A DNA stretch of 64,000 nucleotides from Saccharopolyspora rhizosphaerae (GCF_003931915.1 NZ_RSAA01000011.1:1-64000); one strand, 5' to 3'. Counted from the stretch's first letter, positions 18,895-30,056 are shown. Translations and numbers: made by a program. Notes: generated from the sequence alone by a model not told the origin.

Positions 18895-20205
18895 ATGGCC
18901 TCCACCGCGACAAGCGCGCGGCGAGTAGCGCTCGCCAGCCTGATCGGGACCACCATCGAGTGGTACGACTTCTTCATCTACGGCACGGCCGCTGCGCTGG
19001 TGTTCAACCAGCTCTTCTTCCCCAAGTTCGACCCCGTGGTCGGCACGGTCGCGGCGTTCGCGACCTTCGCCGTCGGGTTCCTGGCGCGGCCCATCGGCGG
19101 TGTGCTGTTCGCGCACTTCGGCGACAGGCTCGGGCGCAAACCGATGCTCATCACCTCGCTCATGCTGATGGGCGTCGCCACGCTGCTGATGGGCCTGCTG
19201 CCCACCTACGCCACCATCGGGGTGTGGGCGCCGATCTTGCTGACGCTGCTGCGCTTCGCGCAGGGCATCGGTGTCGGCGGCGAGTGGGGCGGCGCAGCGC
19301 TCATGGCCGTTGAGCACGCCCCGAAGGGCAAGCGGGGCTTCTACGGCAGCTGGCCGCAGGTCGGCGTGCCAGCGGGCCTCCTGCTGGGCAACCTGACCTT
19401 CACGGCGCTGTCGGCGAACATGACCGACGAGACGTTCATGGCCTGGGGCTGGCGGGTCCCGTTCCTGTGCAGTGCGGTGCTCATCGTGGTGGGCTTCGCC
19501 ATCCGGCTGAAGATCAGCGAGAGCCCGGTCTTCGAGCAGGCCATGCAGCGCAAGGAGCAGGAGCGCGCCGAGCAGATGCCGGTCGTCGAGGTGCTGCGCA
19601 AGCACCCGAGGACGATCCTGCTGGCCGCCGGCTCGTTCCTCGCCACCAACGCGACCTTCTACGTCGGCACCACCTGGATCGTCTCCTACGCGACCAAGAC
19701 GCTCGACTACGAACGCACCACGGTCCTGAGCGCGAACGCGCTGCTGGCGGCCGTCGACATCCCGCTGATGATGGCGTTCGGCCTGCTGTCGGACCGCATC
19801 GGCCGACGTGGCATGTCGCTGAGCGGCATGCTGGTGCTCGCGCTGTTCGCGGTTCCCTGGATCATGCTGGTCGACAGCGGGTCTATCGGGCTGTTCCTGC
19901 TCGCCGGCATCGTCGTGCAGGCCTGCCGCACCGCGGTGTACGGACCGCAATCGGCGTTCTTCTCGGAGCTGTTCAGCACCCGCCTGCGCTACAGCGGGGC
20001 CTCGCTGTCCTACCAGATCGCGTCGATCCTCGGCGGTGGCATCGCCCCGATGATCTGCACGGCGCTGTTCGCGGCCACCGGCAGCTCGTTCTCCATCGCC
20101 GGTTACGTCGTGGTGCTGTGCCTGATCTCGTTCGTCTCGACCTACCTGCTCACCGAGACCTACAAGCGGGACCTCACCGACACGGCGACCCCGGTCAAGG
20201 CCTGA
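18895..20205 (+). CDS. MHS-family (MFS) proton symporter
   Basis: A 436-residue major facilitator of the metabolite:H+ symporter group. Start ATG 18895 follows GGAGG by nine bases. Twelve hydrophobic segments are visible. The IEWYDFFIYGTAAALVF opening (residues 19-35), the GDRLGRKPMLITSLMLMG loop 2-3 signature and RFAQGIGVGGEWGGAALMAVEHAPKGKRGFYGSWPQ are hallmarks of ShiA/ProP/KgtP-type carriers. It imports an organic acid, betaine or aromatic acid; which one is not readable. It is monocistronic and closed by a 15-bp hairpin. Confidence 0.92.
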   Translation: MASTATSARRVALASLIGTTIEWYDFFIYGTAAALVFNQLFFPKFDPVVGTVAAFATFAVGFLARPIGGVLFAHFGDRLGRKPMLITSLMLMGVATLLMGLLPTYATIGVWAPILLTLLRFAQGIGVGGEWGGAALMAVEHAPKGKRGFYGSWPQVGVPAGLLLGNLTFTALSANMTDETFMAWGWRVPFLCSAVLIVVGFAIRLKISESPVFEQAMQRKEQERAEQMPVVEVLRKHPRTILLAAGSFLATNATFYVGTTWIVSYATKTLDYERTTVLSANALLAAVDIPLMMAFGLLSDRIGRRGMSLSGMLVLALFAVPWIMLVDSGSIGLFLLAGIVVQACRTAVYGPQSAFFSELFSTRLRYSGASLSYQIASILGGGIAPMICTALFAATGSSFSIAGYVVVLCLISFVSTYLLTETYKRDLTDTATPVKA

Positions 20206-20215
20206 CCGAGGCGAC

Positions 20216-20250
20216 TTCCGCGCGGAGCCCGTGAGGGGCTCCGCGCGGAA
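20216..20250 (+). terminator. Terminator after MHS transporter
   Basis: A perfect 15-bp stem TTCCGCGCGGAGCCC / GGGCTCCGCGCGGAA with a 5-nt loop begins 11 bp after the stop codon. Confidence 0.88.
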
Positions 20251-20388
20251 CCTCCGAAGGCCAGGCTCTGCCGAGGGACGCCGTCCCAGGGGTACCGGTG
20301 GACAGTGAGCAGGAACCTGAGCGGCGCCACCCGGTGCTCCTCATGCCTGCTCAACGCTCCGGCGTCGGCGCCACCGCCTGCACCGCCG

Positions 20389-20449
20389 TTCGAACTTCGC
20401 GCGAACTTCGAGGGCAGAAGTTCCCCCTCGAAGTTCGCGCGAGGTTCGA
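20389..20449. repeat. Long imperfect inverted repeat (25-bp arms)
   Basis: Arms 20390-20414 and 20425-20449 pair over 25 bp with one mismatch around a 10-nt loop. The arms themselves are built from the palindromic core TTCGCGCGAA. A partial copy, GTTCGAACTTCGCGCG, recurs near 20793. The hairpin is too far from either gene to be an ordinary terminator. Confidence 0.75.
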
Positions 20450-20457
20450 GCACCCCC

Positions 20458-20560
20458 GCGGACAGCAACTCAGCCGACGGAGGCCGCTGAACAGGAACGG
20501 GGATTGCGCAGGGGTGTCCACTGAGGAACTTCCCAGCGCACCACGTACGGATCCCCTCCC
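20458..20560. repeat. Intergenic direct repeat, copy 1
   Basis: Begins GCGGACAGCAACTCAGCCGA and continues for about 100 bp. It matches copy 2 (20636-20743) at most positions with small indels. It has no start codon plus ribosome site in any frame that I would trust as a gene. Confidence 0.7.
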
Positions 20561-20635
20561 CCCACTCCAGTCAGGCCCACGCGTCACCCACCACCAGGCT
20601 GGTTCGACGTTCCCGCGAAACTCGACAACCACCGC

Positions 20636-20743
20636 GCGGACAGCAACCCAGCCGACAGAGGCCCCGGACCAGGAACGGGGACATCTCCGGCAGGGACCTC
20701 CACTGACGGAACGCCCCAGCGCGCCACGCCCGGGTCCCTCCCG
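20636..20743. repeat. Intergenic direct repeat, copy 2
   Basis: Begins GCGGACAGCAACCCAGCCGA, offset 178 bp from copy 1. Both copies are preceded by a GGTTCGA-type element (GGTTCGACGTTCCCGCGAAA before this copy), which recurs at about 62260. Rest of 20251-20882 holds no gene I can support. Confidence 0.7.
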
Positions 20744-20882
20744 CGCTTCGAGCCCGCGCTTCGAGGCCGCATCACGTCGCCCACGCCGACGCCTGTTCGA
20801 ACTTCGCGCGGAGTGGGGACGGCCTGCGCGGTGCTGGGCCTGGAGCGGGGCTTCGTCGGATGGAGCGGCCCCTAGCAAGGTT

Positions 20883-21677
20883 TCAGCGGAGACCGGCGCC
20901 CATCGCGACGATCGTCATGAGCAGGAGGAGGCCGACGTAAGCCGCGGCGTGCACGGTGTCGCCGACCGGCGGTGGGCGGCGACGGAGCAGGACGATCACC
21001 GGGATCGCCGTCACCAACAGCACCATCGCTGAGCGCAGGTCGATCAGCCCGACTGTGCCGGCGCCCGGCGGATCCGGACTGGCCAGCAGGAACACGACCA
21101 GGGCGGGCAGGCTGATGGCGAAGGTCAGCGGGTTGGCCAGCGGCGTGGCCACCGCCATCGGCATGCCGCCGCGTCGCAGCAGCGGCACGGTCATCACGCT
21201 GCCGCCCACACCGAGGAACGAGGCCAGCGCACCGATCGGCACGCCGAGCGACGACCGGATCGGGAGGCCCTCCCCCGTGGGCACTTCGGAAGCGGACTGG
21301 CGGAGGAAACCCGGCCGGAGCACGACGTCCGCGAGCGTCGCACCGAGGTAGGCCACGAAGCCCCAGTGGATGAGCGGCGCCGGGGCCCACCCCGCGAGCA
21401 GCGCTCCCACCGCCCCACCGACCGCGAGCAGCGCGCACAGGTGCTTCGCCCCCAGCAGGTGGCGGAGCACTACGCGTCGCGTGGCCGAGGTCGCGACACC
21501 GGCGTTGACGACCATCACCACCGACGAGGTCGCCACCGCGACCGCGGCCGCCGACTCACCGAGATCCGCGTCGACCCACATGATCACCGGCACCGTCACG
21601 AAGCCCCCGCCGAAGCCGAACAACACCGTCGTCACACCGGTCGCCACGCCGACGAGTCCGAGGAAGAGGAGATCCAC
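20883..21677 (-). CDS. TauE/SafE-family membrane permease
   Basis: About 264 residues with seven to eight hydrophobic helices in two repeated halves, each bearing the family glycine motif: GFGGGFVTVPVIMW (about 20-33) and FLGVGGSVMTVPLL (about 150-163). TauE/SafE proteins export sulfite, sulfoacetate or related organosulfur and carboxylate anions. Start GTG 21677 (VDLLFLGLVG) is inferred from the onset of the first helix; the upstream frame is long but compositionally non-protein. Divergent from the hydrolase operon beginning at 22203. A second family member occurs at 53957. Confidence 0.82.
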   Translation of the reverse strand: MDLLFLGLVGVATGVTTVLFGFGGGFVTVPVIMWVDADLGESAAAVAVATSSVVMVVNAGVATSATRRVVLRHLLGAKHLCALLAVGGAVGALLAGWAPAPLIHWGFVAYLGATLADVVLRPGFLRQSASEVPTGEGLPIRSSLGVPIGALASFLGVGGSVMTVPLLRRGGMPMAVATPLANPLTFAISLPALVVFLLASPDPPGAGTVGLIDLRSAMVLLVTAIPVIVLLRRRPPPVGDTVHAAAYVGLLLLMTIVAMGAGLR

Positions 21678-22186
21678 ACCGGTCAGTCCACCCGGCGGAC
21701 CACCGGCTGACAACCGATCTCCGCTCCGCAGGAAGACGTGTCGAGCCGGGTTCGATGAGGAGCGCCGCTTCCCGCTGACCGAGCGGTCCGGGCGCGGTCG
21801 CGCCGCTCTCCTGAGGGGTGGGAGAGTGCCGGGCTCGCACTCCTCCGCAAAGGTCCTCAACGCGACGAGGAGCACGCGCCGCCAACGGTGCCGGGCTTTC
21901 ACCCGCCAAGCCCCACTCCGCGCCTCCACTGGCCGTGACGCACCTGATCGAGCACCTCGCTGGCCATGTGGACACCCGAGAGGCGAGCGCGCGAGCACCT
22001 GGTCCTGTGCTCGGCGCGCGCACCGATCCCCCCACGCCGACAACCGCCTCTCGCTGGTGAGCTCCGCGCTGTCGACGCGACGCGAAAGCTCCACCACCGC
22101 AGCGCTGCGACGCGCCCCCGGAACCAGCGAACTCTCCCGTTCCGACCGATCACGCCGCTTCGGCGGCACCGGCACTGTTGACTCGG
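21678..22186. other. Gene-free interval
   Basis: About 510 bp between the TauE-like gene and the hydrolase operon. Long frames cross it on both strands but none has a ribosome site or protein-like composition. No strong hairpin or repeat was seen other than weak CTCTCC/GGAGAG complementarity near 21809. Confidence 0.5.
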
Positions 22187-22200
22187 TGTCTATATTGACA
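22187..22200. promoter_or_regulatory. TGTC-N6-GACA operator / -10 element
   Basis: TGTCTATATTGACA is a 14-bp near-palindrome ending two bases before the ATG of the hydrolase gene. TATATT inside it could serve as a -10 box, which would place transcription start at the ATG. A TetR regulator bound here would block initiation directly. Confidence 0.5.
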
Positions 22201-22202
22201 TC

Positions 22203-23126
22203 ATGTCTCACAACGAGGTGGCAGGCAGTCGGTCGCGGGTGGTCACCAGCGCCGACGGAGTGCGGATCGCGACGCACGAGCACGGAGACCCGTCGCAGCC
22301 CACGCTGATCGCGGTGCACGGCTACCCGGACGACCACACCGTGTGGGACGACGTCGTGGCGGAGCTCGCCGATCTCCACCACCTGGTGACCTACGACGTC
22401 CGCGGCGCCGGCCGCTCCGACGCCCCGGCCTCGCGGGCGGCGTACCGGCTGGACCGGCTCGAAGCGGACCTCTGCGCGGTCGTCGACGCGGTCGCACCGA
22501 CCGGGCGCGTGCACCTGCTGGCGCACGACTGGGGGTCGATCCAGACCTGGCACGCCGTCACCGGGGACGCGCTGCGCGGGCGGATCGCCTCCTTCACCTC
22601 GATCTCCGGACCGTGCCTGGACCACGTCGGCCACTGGTTCCGGTCCCGGCTCGGCCGTCCGTCGGCGCGCGGGCTGCGCGAGCTGCTCAGCCAAGCCGTG
22701 CGGTCCGGCTACATCGCCTTCTTCCAGGTCCCCGGCCTCGCCGAGCTCGCCTGGCGCGCGAACCTGGTTCCCCGTGCGCTGCGGGTTCTGGAGCGCGGCG
22801 GCGTCGGGTCTCCCAGCGTCAGCGACGGGATCCAGGGGCTGGAGCTGTACCGCGCGAACGTGGCGCGGCGGCTGCGTCGCCCCAGCGAGCGCCGCGCGGA
22901 GATCCCCGTGCAGGTCGTGGCGCCCACGGGTGACCGCTACGTCTCCGCGCCCTTGCAGACCGGCATCGGCCGGTGGGTGCCCGACCTGCGCGTGCAGCAC
23001 GTTCCCGGCGGGCACTGGTTGCCGCGCACCCGGCCCGATCTGGTGGCGCGCTGCGCGGCCGAGCTCGTCGACCGCGCCGAGCACACGACCGAGAACAGGA
23101 GGAACGCCCATGCCGACCCACGGTGA
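22203..23126 (+). CDS. Alpha/beta hydrolase (epoxide hydrolase-like)
   Basis: A 307-residue alpha/beta hydrolase. The oxyanion region is VHGYPDDHTVWDDV (about 38-51) and the nucleophile elbow is LAHDWGS, with Asp as nucleophile, as in epoxide hydrolases and haloalkane dehalogenases; the histidine is in VPGGHWLPRTRP near 265. There is no ribosome site before ATG 22203, so translation may be leaderless. The gene heads a four-gene run with a metal-dependent hydrolase, a ferredoxin reductase and a TetR regulator, and overlaps the next gene by 17 bp. The substrate is unknown; the operon looks like catabolism or modification of a lipophilic compound. Confidence 0.82.
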   Translation: MSHNEVAGSRSRVVTSADGVRIATHEHGDPSQPTLIAVHGYPDDHTVWDDVVAELADLHHLVTYDVRGAGRSDAPASRAAYRLDRLEADLCAVVDAVAPTGRVHLLAHDWGSIQTWHAVTGDALRGRIASFTSISGPCLDHVGHWFRSRLGRPSARGLRELLSQAVRSGYIAFFQVPGLAELAWRANLVPRALRVLERGGVGSPSVSDGIQGLELYRANVARRLRRPSERRAEIPVQVVAPTGDRYVSAPLQTGIGRWVPDLRVQHVPGGHWLPRTRPDLVARCAAELVDRAEHTTENRRNAHADPR

Positions 23127-23985
23127 ACCGGACCGCGTGGTCCTCCACGCGCGCAACGTCTCCTTCGACTGGACGGATCTGCCGCGCCACTGGATCCCGG
23201 GCGAGCCGTTCGCCGCGCACATGATCAACGTGCTGCACCTGCTGCTGCCCGAGGGCGAGCGGTGGTTCTGCCACGTGTTCAAGGAGGCGCTGCCGCTCAT
23301 CCGCGATGAGCAGATCGCCGAGGACGTGCGGGGTTTCATCGGCCAGGAGGCCGTGCACGCCGAGTCGCACCAGGGCGTGCTCGACCACTTCGACACCCAC
23401 GGACTGGACACCCGTCCCTACGTCCGGCAGATCGCCTGGCTGTTCGGCAAGCTGCTCGGCGACCGCGGGTACGCGGGCAAGCAGGGCCGGGAGTGGGTGA
23501 TCGAGCGCGTCGCGCTCGTCGCCGCGATCGAGCACTTCACCGCGGTGCTGGGCCAGTGGGTGCTCGACGCGGAGGAGCTGGACGCCGTCGGCGCCGACCC
23601 CACCATGCTCGACCTGCTGCGCTGGCACGGAGCCGAAGAGGTCGAGCACCGCTCGGTGGCCTACGACCTGTTCACCCACCTCGACGGCCGCTACTCGCGA
23701 CGCGTCCGCGCCCTGCTCATCGCGACGCCGATGTTCCTCTGGCTGTGGGCACGCGGCGTGCGGTTCCTGATGAGCCGTGATCCCGAGCTGCGCGGGCGGT
23801 CGAAAGCCCGCTGGCGCGACTGGCTGCGGTCCGGCCGGCTCGGCATCACCCCGAGCGTCGGGGACCTGCTGCGATCGCTGCCGCCCTACTTCCGGCCGCA
23901 GTACCACCCCTCCCAGCACGGGTCGACCAGCCAAGCCGTCGCCTACCTCGCCAAGTCCCCAGCAGCGCAGGCGGCTGATCAGTGA
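23110..23985 (+). CDS. PF10118-type metal-dependent hydrolase
   Basis: A 291-residue protein of the poorly characterised PF10118 (predicted metal-dependent hydrolase) family. Conserved acidic and histidine positions typical of a di-iron-like helical bundle are seen: FIGQEAVHAESHQGVLDHF (about 73-91), AIEHFTAVLGQW (about 139-150) and WHGAEEVEHRSVAYD (about 172-186). Despite the name, the E...EH...EEVEH pattern resembles ferritin-like oxygenases, and in other actinobacteria such genes stand beside VanB-type reductases as here. A carboxylate-bridged iron oxygenase using the next gene as reductase is an inference. ATG 23110 follows AGGAGGAAC. Confidence 0.8.
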   Translation: MPTHGEPDRVVLHARNVSFDWTDLPRHWIPGEPFAAHMINVLHLLLPEGERWFCHVFKEALPLIRDEQIAEDVRGFIGQEAVHAESHQGVLDHFDTHGLDTRPYVRQIAWLFGKLLGDRGYAGKQGREWVIERVALVAAIEHFTAVLGQWVLDAEELDAVGADPTMLDLLRWHGAEEVEHRSVAYDLFTHLDGRYSRRVRALLIATPMFLWLWARGVRFLMSRDPELRGRSKARWRDWLRSGRLGITPSVGDLLRSLPPYFRPQYHPSQHGSTSQAVAYLAKSPAAQAADQ

Positions 23986-25049
23986 GCACCGCACCACCCG
24001 ACCTCTACGGCCGCGGCCATCCCGACCGGATGTACCGGTTCCTCGAGCGGGCCGTGGCCCGCTACGCGCGCTGGGCGCACGCCAGCGCGCGGGGACGGCC
24101 GCCGGTCCAGGAGGTGCGGCGGGACCTGGACCTGGTGGTCGACGAACTGCGGCCGGAAGCCGAGGACGTGGTGAGCCTGCGGCTGGTCGACGCCGGCGGA
24201 CGTCGGCTGCCCGGGTGGCACCCCGGAGCGCACCTCGACCTCGAACTGCCCTCCGGCCGCACGCGGCAGTACTCGCTGTGCGGCGACCCCGGTGACCGGC
24301 GCTCGTACCGCATCGCGGTGCGGCGCATCGCCGACGGTGGCGGCGGTTCGGTCGAGGTGCACGACGCGTTGCGCGCGGGGGCGAGGGTGCGGGTGCGCGG
24401 GCCACGCAACGCCTTCCCGTTCATCACAGCGCAGCGCTACCTGTTCATCGCGGGCGGCATCGGCATCACCCCGATCCTGCCGATGGTGCGCCTCGCCGCG
24501 GCGCGCGGTGCCGACTGGCGGCTGGTCTTCACCGGGCGCTCCCGGGCGACGATGCCGTTCCTCGGCGAGATCGCCGGGTTCGACCAGCGCCGGGTGTGGG
24601 TGCGCTCCGACGAGGAGTACGGCATCCCGGCCTCGGGCGCGGAGCTGCTCGAGCACGCGTCGCAGGACGCGGTGGTCTACTGCTGCGGACCGACACCGAT
24701 GATCACCGGGGTGCGGCTGGACCTGCCCGCGAGTCCGGCGGATTCGCTGCACTTCGAGCGGTTCTCGCCGCCGCCGGTGGTCGGCGGGCGGCCGTTCCGG
24801 GTGGGCCTGGCCCGCCGCGGGCTGACCCTGCAGGTCCCAGCCGACCGCTCCGCGCTCTCGGTCATCCGCGAGCACGTCCCGGACGTGCCGTACTCGTGCC
24901 GGCAGGGGTTCTGCGGCACCTGCGAGGTCCGCGTGCTGTCCGGCTCGGTCGAGCACCGCGACGCCGCGCTGACCGAGGAGGAACGCCGCGACCGGATGAT
25001 GATCTGCGTCTCGCGGGCCGCGGGCGAGCACGTCGAGCTCGACCTGTGA
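23982..25049 (+). CDS. PDR/VanB-type ferredoxin reductase
   Basis: A 355-residue NAD(P)H oxidoreductase with flavin domain (about 45-150; RQYSLCGDPGD), nucleotide-binding domain (IAGGIGITPILPM; CCGPTPMI) and a C-terminal plant-type [2Fe-2S] domain, cysteines in CRQGFCGTCEVRV and CVSRA. The order flavin-NAD-2Fe2S is that of phthalate dioxygenase reductase. An N-terminal extension of about 45 residues (RMYRFLERAVARYARWAHASARG) is amphipathic. GTG 23982 overlaps the preceding stop (GTGA), so it is coupled to the PF10118 gene and likely feeds it electrons. Confidence 0.9.
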   Translation: MSTAPPDLYGRGHPDRMYRFLERAVARYARWAHASARGRPPVQEVRRDLDLVVDELRPEAEDVVSLRLVDAGGRRLPGWHPGAHLDLELPSGRTRQYSLCGDPGDRRSYRIAVRRIADGGGGSVEVHDALRAGARVRVRGPRNAFPFITAQRYLFIAGGIGITPILPMVRLAAARGADWRLVFTGRSRATMPFLGEIAGFDQRRVWVRSDEEYGIPASGAELLEHASQDAVVYCCGPTPMITGVRLDLPASPADSLHFERFSPPPVVGGRPFRVGLARRGLTLQVPADRSALSVIREHVPDVPYSCRQGFCGTCEVRVLSGSVEHRDAALTEEERRDRMMICVSRAAGEHVELDL

Positions 25050-25090
25050 TGCGAGAATCCGCAGGACGTCGACGGCGGGGAGGGCCAGTG

Positions 25091-25762
25091 GTGGAGCACT
25101 CGACTCGGTCCGCCCGGGCAGGGCGAGCGACCGCGCGCCGGCCTCGCCGGATGGCGCCCGAGCGGCGCCGCGACCACCTCATCGCAACGGCGCTGCAGAT
25201 CTACAGCGACCGGTCGCCGCAGGAGGTGTCCGTCGACGACATCGTCGAGGCCGCCGACGTCTCGCGCGCTCTGTTCTACCGGTACTTCACCAACATCCGC
25301 GATCTGCACGTCACCGCGCTGAGCAAGGTCGTCGACGAGCTCCTGGTCGAGCTCACGCTGCCCTCCAGCGGCGACTTCCGGGCGGACCTGCGCACCGCGC
25401 TGGAACGCTTCCTCGAGTTCGCCGAGACCTACGCGGCCAGCTACACCGCCCTGCTGCGCAGCGGCTCCACCATCGCCACCAGTGGCACGTCCACCCTGGT
25501 CGAGCGGGTTCGCACGCACGTGGTCGACCAGCTGCGCGAGCACCTGGGCCTCGACGAAGCGGCGCCCGCCCTCGAGCGCACGCTGCGGGGCTGGGTCGCG
25601 GTCGTGGAGACGACGCTGCTGTCCTGGTTGGAGGACCGGGACATGACCGACGAGCAGCTCGAGTCCTGGCTCACCGACCAGCTCTTCGCGATGGTCAGCA
25701 CGACAGCCCGGCACGACTCCACCACAGCCCGGAAGCTCCGCCTGTTCCTCGGGACTGGTTGA
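25091..25762 (+). CDS. TetR-family regulator of the hydrolase/reductase operon
   Basis: About 223 residues. GTG 25091 is placed seven bases after GGGGAGG; GTG 25088 and ATG 25049 (overlapping the reductase stop) are alternatives. Residues about 25-70 form the TetR helix-turn-helix (ERRRDHLIATALQIYS, then VSVDDIVEAADVSRALFYRYFTNIRDLH). The remainder is an all-helical ligand domain. It is the last gene of the operon and probably represses it, perhaps through the TGTC-N6-GACA site at 22187. Confidence 0.87.
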   Translation: MEHSTRSARAGRATARRPRRMAPERRRDHLIATALQIYSDRSPQEVSVDDIVEAADVSRALFYRYFTNIRDLHVTALSKVVDELLVELTLPSSGDFRADLRTALERFLEFAETYAASYTALLRSGSTIATSGTSTLVERVRTHVVDQLREHLGLDEAAPALERTLRGWVAVVETTLLSWLEDRDMTDEQLESWLTDQLFAMVSTTARHDSTTARKLRLFLGTG

Positions 25763-25820
25763 GACCCCGCGCGTTGCTCCGCTCGGCGGTGCGGGCAGCA
25801 GAACCTGAGCCGGCTCCGTG

Positions 25821-25858
25821 GTGGTGGGGGACGTTCCAGCCGAAACCTCCCCCACCAC
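25821..25858. terminator. Bidirectional terminator between convergent genes
   Basis: GTGGTGGGGGA (25821-25831) pairs with TCCCCCACCAC (25848-25858). It sits between the 3' ends of the TetR gene and the cholesterol oxidase gene. Confidence 0.75.
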
Positions 25859-25874
25859 CCGGGAAAAGCCGTCG

Positions 25875-28101
<2,227 letters not shown>

Positions 28102-28133
28102 CACCGTAGTATCCGACCCGGGCTCCCGGCCGA

Positions 28134-30056
28134 TCAGTCCGCCCGTTCCGCGAGCACCGTGGGCGTGACCACCGCGGGACGCCAGCCGGTGAACGCGAGC
28201 CCACCTGGTGCTGGGGACCCGCGGTTGACCAGCAGCTCGCCGTCGAAGCCGAGCGCGATGAGCGTGACACCACCGCCGGGCTCGGCGACGACCGCCGGGT
28301 GATCGCTCACCGCTCCACCGAGCTCGGTCCACGGTTTCCCGGCGCCGTCGGCGACGCGGACCGCACCCGCCCCGTCCCGGGCCACCCGGATCAGGTCGGC
28401 GCCACTCCGCGGGCCGGACGTCACCAGCGTCGGAGCTCCTACCCCACCGGCCCCGGGGTAGGTCGTCCTCCCGGGTGACCAGCCCTGCCGGGTCGAGGCG
28501 AGTTCGACCAGCTCACCACCGCGGTCCGTGCGCACGAGCACCCGGATCGAGCCGTCGCGGGCGCGTTCGGCCTCCGGCGGACCGGCCGGGTGGGCGGAGC
28601 CGATCGGCACCTCCTCGGGGTGCGCGGTCCCGGCGCGCGGAACCTGCCAGCGCAGGACCTTCCCGCGCGTCGCGGCGAAGACGTGCACCACGCCGTCCTC
28701 CGCCGGGACGACCGAGAGACCGTCCTGGACGTCGGTCCCGCCGAGCTCGGTCCACGGCTGCCAGCGCGCGCTGCCCGGGGAGACCTGCCTGCGGATGCTC
28801 ACCCCGCCCGCGGAGTTCTTCACCGCGAGCACGATCCGGCCGTCCGAGTCCACGGTGGCGGCGGGCGGTCCGTTCTCCGCCGGGTCGGCCGCGGCGGGCG
28901 CGTCGACCACTTCCCACCTCGGGTGCGACCCCTGGCGCAGCAGCAGGATCCGCGCGCCGTTCGCGCTCTGCGCCACGAGAGTTCCGCCGAGCAGCGTCAC
29001 CTGCGGCCGCAGCGGTTCCGGCAGCGGCAGCAGGTCGGGGCCGGCCCAGTCGCCGTCGGCTGAGCGGGTCCAGCGGGCAAGTCCGTGCGCGCGCACCGCG
29101 TACGCCTGCACGGCACCGCCTTCGCCCCACGCCGCCCACCGGCCGCGACGCGGGTACCGGTAACCGCTGTTGTCGCTCCAGATCTGGTACATCAAGCCTT
29201 CGGCGAACACGTCGTGCCGGGCGTAGGCGCTGAACGCCGCACGGGTGGTGCGCTTGTCCACATCGGACAGCGCGGCGGGGGTGTCGGCGACGTTGTAGTC
29301 GCGGTAGGTCACCACCATCGGTGAGAACGCGCTCGGCCGGTGCGCGGCGAGCGCCTCCCGGGTCAGCGCCGCGCCGGCGACGTGGTCGGGGTGGTTGTGC
29401 ACCCCCACCCAGACGTTCTGGTAGCGCCCGTCGGGCTGGTCGTCCTGCAGCCGCACCACCGTGGGCTGCAGGTGGTCGAACAGAGCCGTGAGGGCGTCGA
29501 CCACCGCGCCGCGGTCGAACGTCTGCGGGTACGGGACCGTCGCCCCTGCCGGGACCGTGGTGGTGACGGTGAGCGACGGGTCCGCGCGCATCCGGGTCAG
29601 CGTGTGTTCGCCGTGCTGCGAGTTGGCGTCCTCGGGCAGGTTCAGGAACACCAGCCGCACGTGCGGGGCTTCGCGCAAGGTGTCGACCTCGGCCAGGCGG
29701 CCACGCCCCACCGGGATCGTGCCTCGGACCCAGTCGTTGGGCTTGCGGACCATCTCGGCGTAGGCGGCCCGGGTGCCCTCCTGCCGCGCCGCCCCGTAGC
29801 GCGCCTTGTTCGACACGTCGGCTTCACCGGCGGTGAGGTAGATGCCGGTGGTCTGCCGCCCGCTGCGCAGGCCTTCGGCCAGGTCGGGGTTCATGAACAG
29901 CAGGTCGTCGTCGGGGTGCGCGACGATCTGCACGTGGTGCGCCGGCGGCAGCGGAGCCGGCGGTTCGGGCTCGTCGGCGGGCGGCTTCGGAGGCCCCTGG
30001 CAGGTGGCCAAGAACAGCAGCACGGCTCCGAGACCGAGCGCCGCGAACCGGCTCAT
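28134..30056 (-). CDS. PIG-L deacetylase lipoprotein with C-terminal propeller-like domain
   Basis: A 640-residue secreted lipoprotein. The signal ends in lipobox LATC (Cys about 20), followed by a Pro-rich linker. Residues about 48-290 are a PIG-L/LmbE zinc N-deacetylase: AHPDDDLLFMNPDL and HNHPDH carry the Asp/His metal ligands. Residues about 310-640 contain recurrent short repeats (W..W..LGG, DGRI.LAV, G.V.VRR) suggesting a beta-propeller that could bind glycans. The likely activity is N-deacetylation of an exported sugar. It overlaps the upstream YfhO-like gene by 4 bp (ATGA) and is the last gene of the glycosylation operon. Confidence 0.85.
   Translation of the reverse strand: MSRFAALGLGAVLLFLATCQGPPKPPADEPEPPAPLPPAHHVQIVAHPDDDLLFMNPDLAEGLRSGRQTTGIYLTAGEADVSNKARYGAARQEGTRAAYAEMVRKPNDWVRGTIPVGRGRLAEVDTLREAPHVRLVFLNLPEDANSQHGEHTLTRMRADPSLTVTTTVPAGATVPYPQTFDRGAVVDALTALFDHLQPTVVRLQDDQPDGRYQNVWVGVHNHPDHVAGAALTREALAAHRPSAFSPMVVTYRDYNVADTPAALSDVDKRTTRAAFSAYARHDVFAEGLMYQIWSDNSGYRYPRRGRWAAWGEGGAVQAYAVRAHGLARWTRSADGDWAGPDLLPLPEPLRPQVTLLGGTLVAQSANGARILLLRQGSHPRWEVVDAPAAADPAENGPPAATVDSDGRIVLAVKNSAGGVSIRRQVSPGSARWQPWTELGGTDVQDGLSVVPAEDGVVHVFAATRGKVLRWQVPRAGTAHPEEVPIGSAHPAGPPEAERARDGSIRVLVRTDRGGELVELASTRQGWSPGRTTYPGAGGVGAPTLVTSGPRSGADLIRVARDGAGAVRVADGAGKPWTELGGAVSDHPAVVAEPGGGVTLIALGFDGELLVNRGSPAPGGLAFTGWRPAVVTPTVLAERAD

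Noticed and set aside
20298..21032. Open plus-strand frame across the repeat region after the MHS gene
   Set aside because: It crosses the hairpin and direct repeats and runs antisense into the TauE-like gene; composition is not protein-like.
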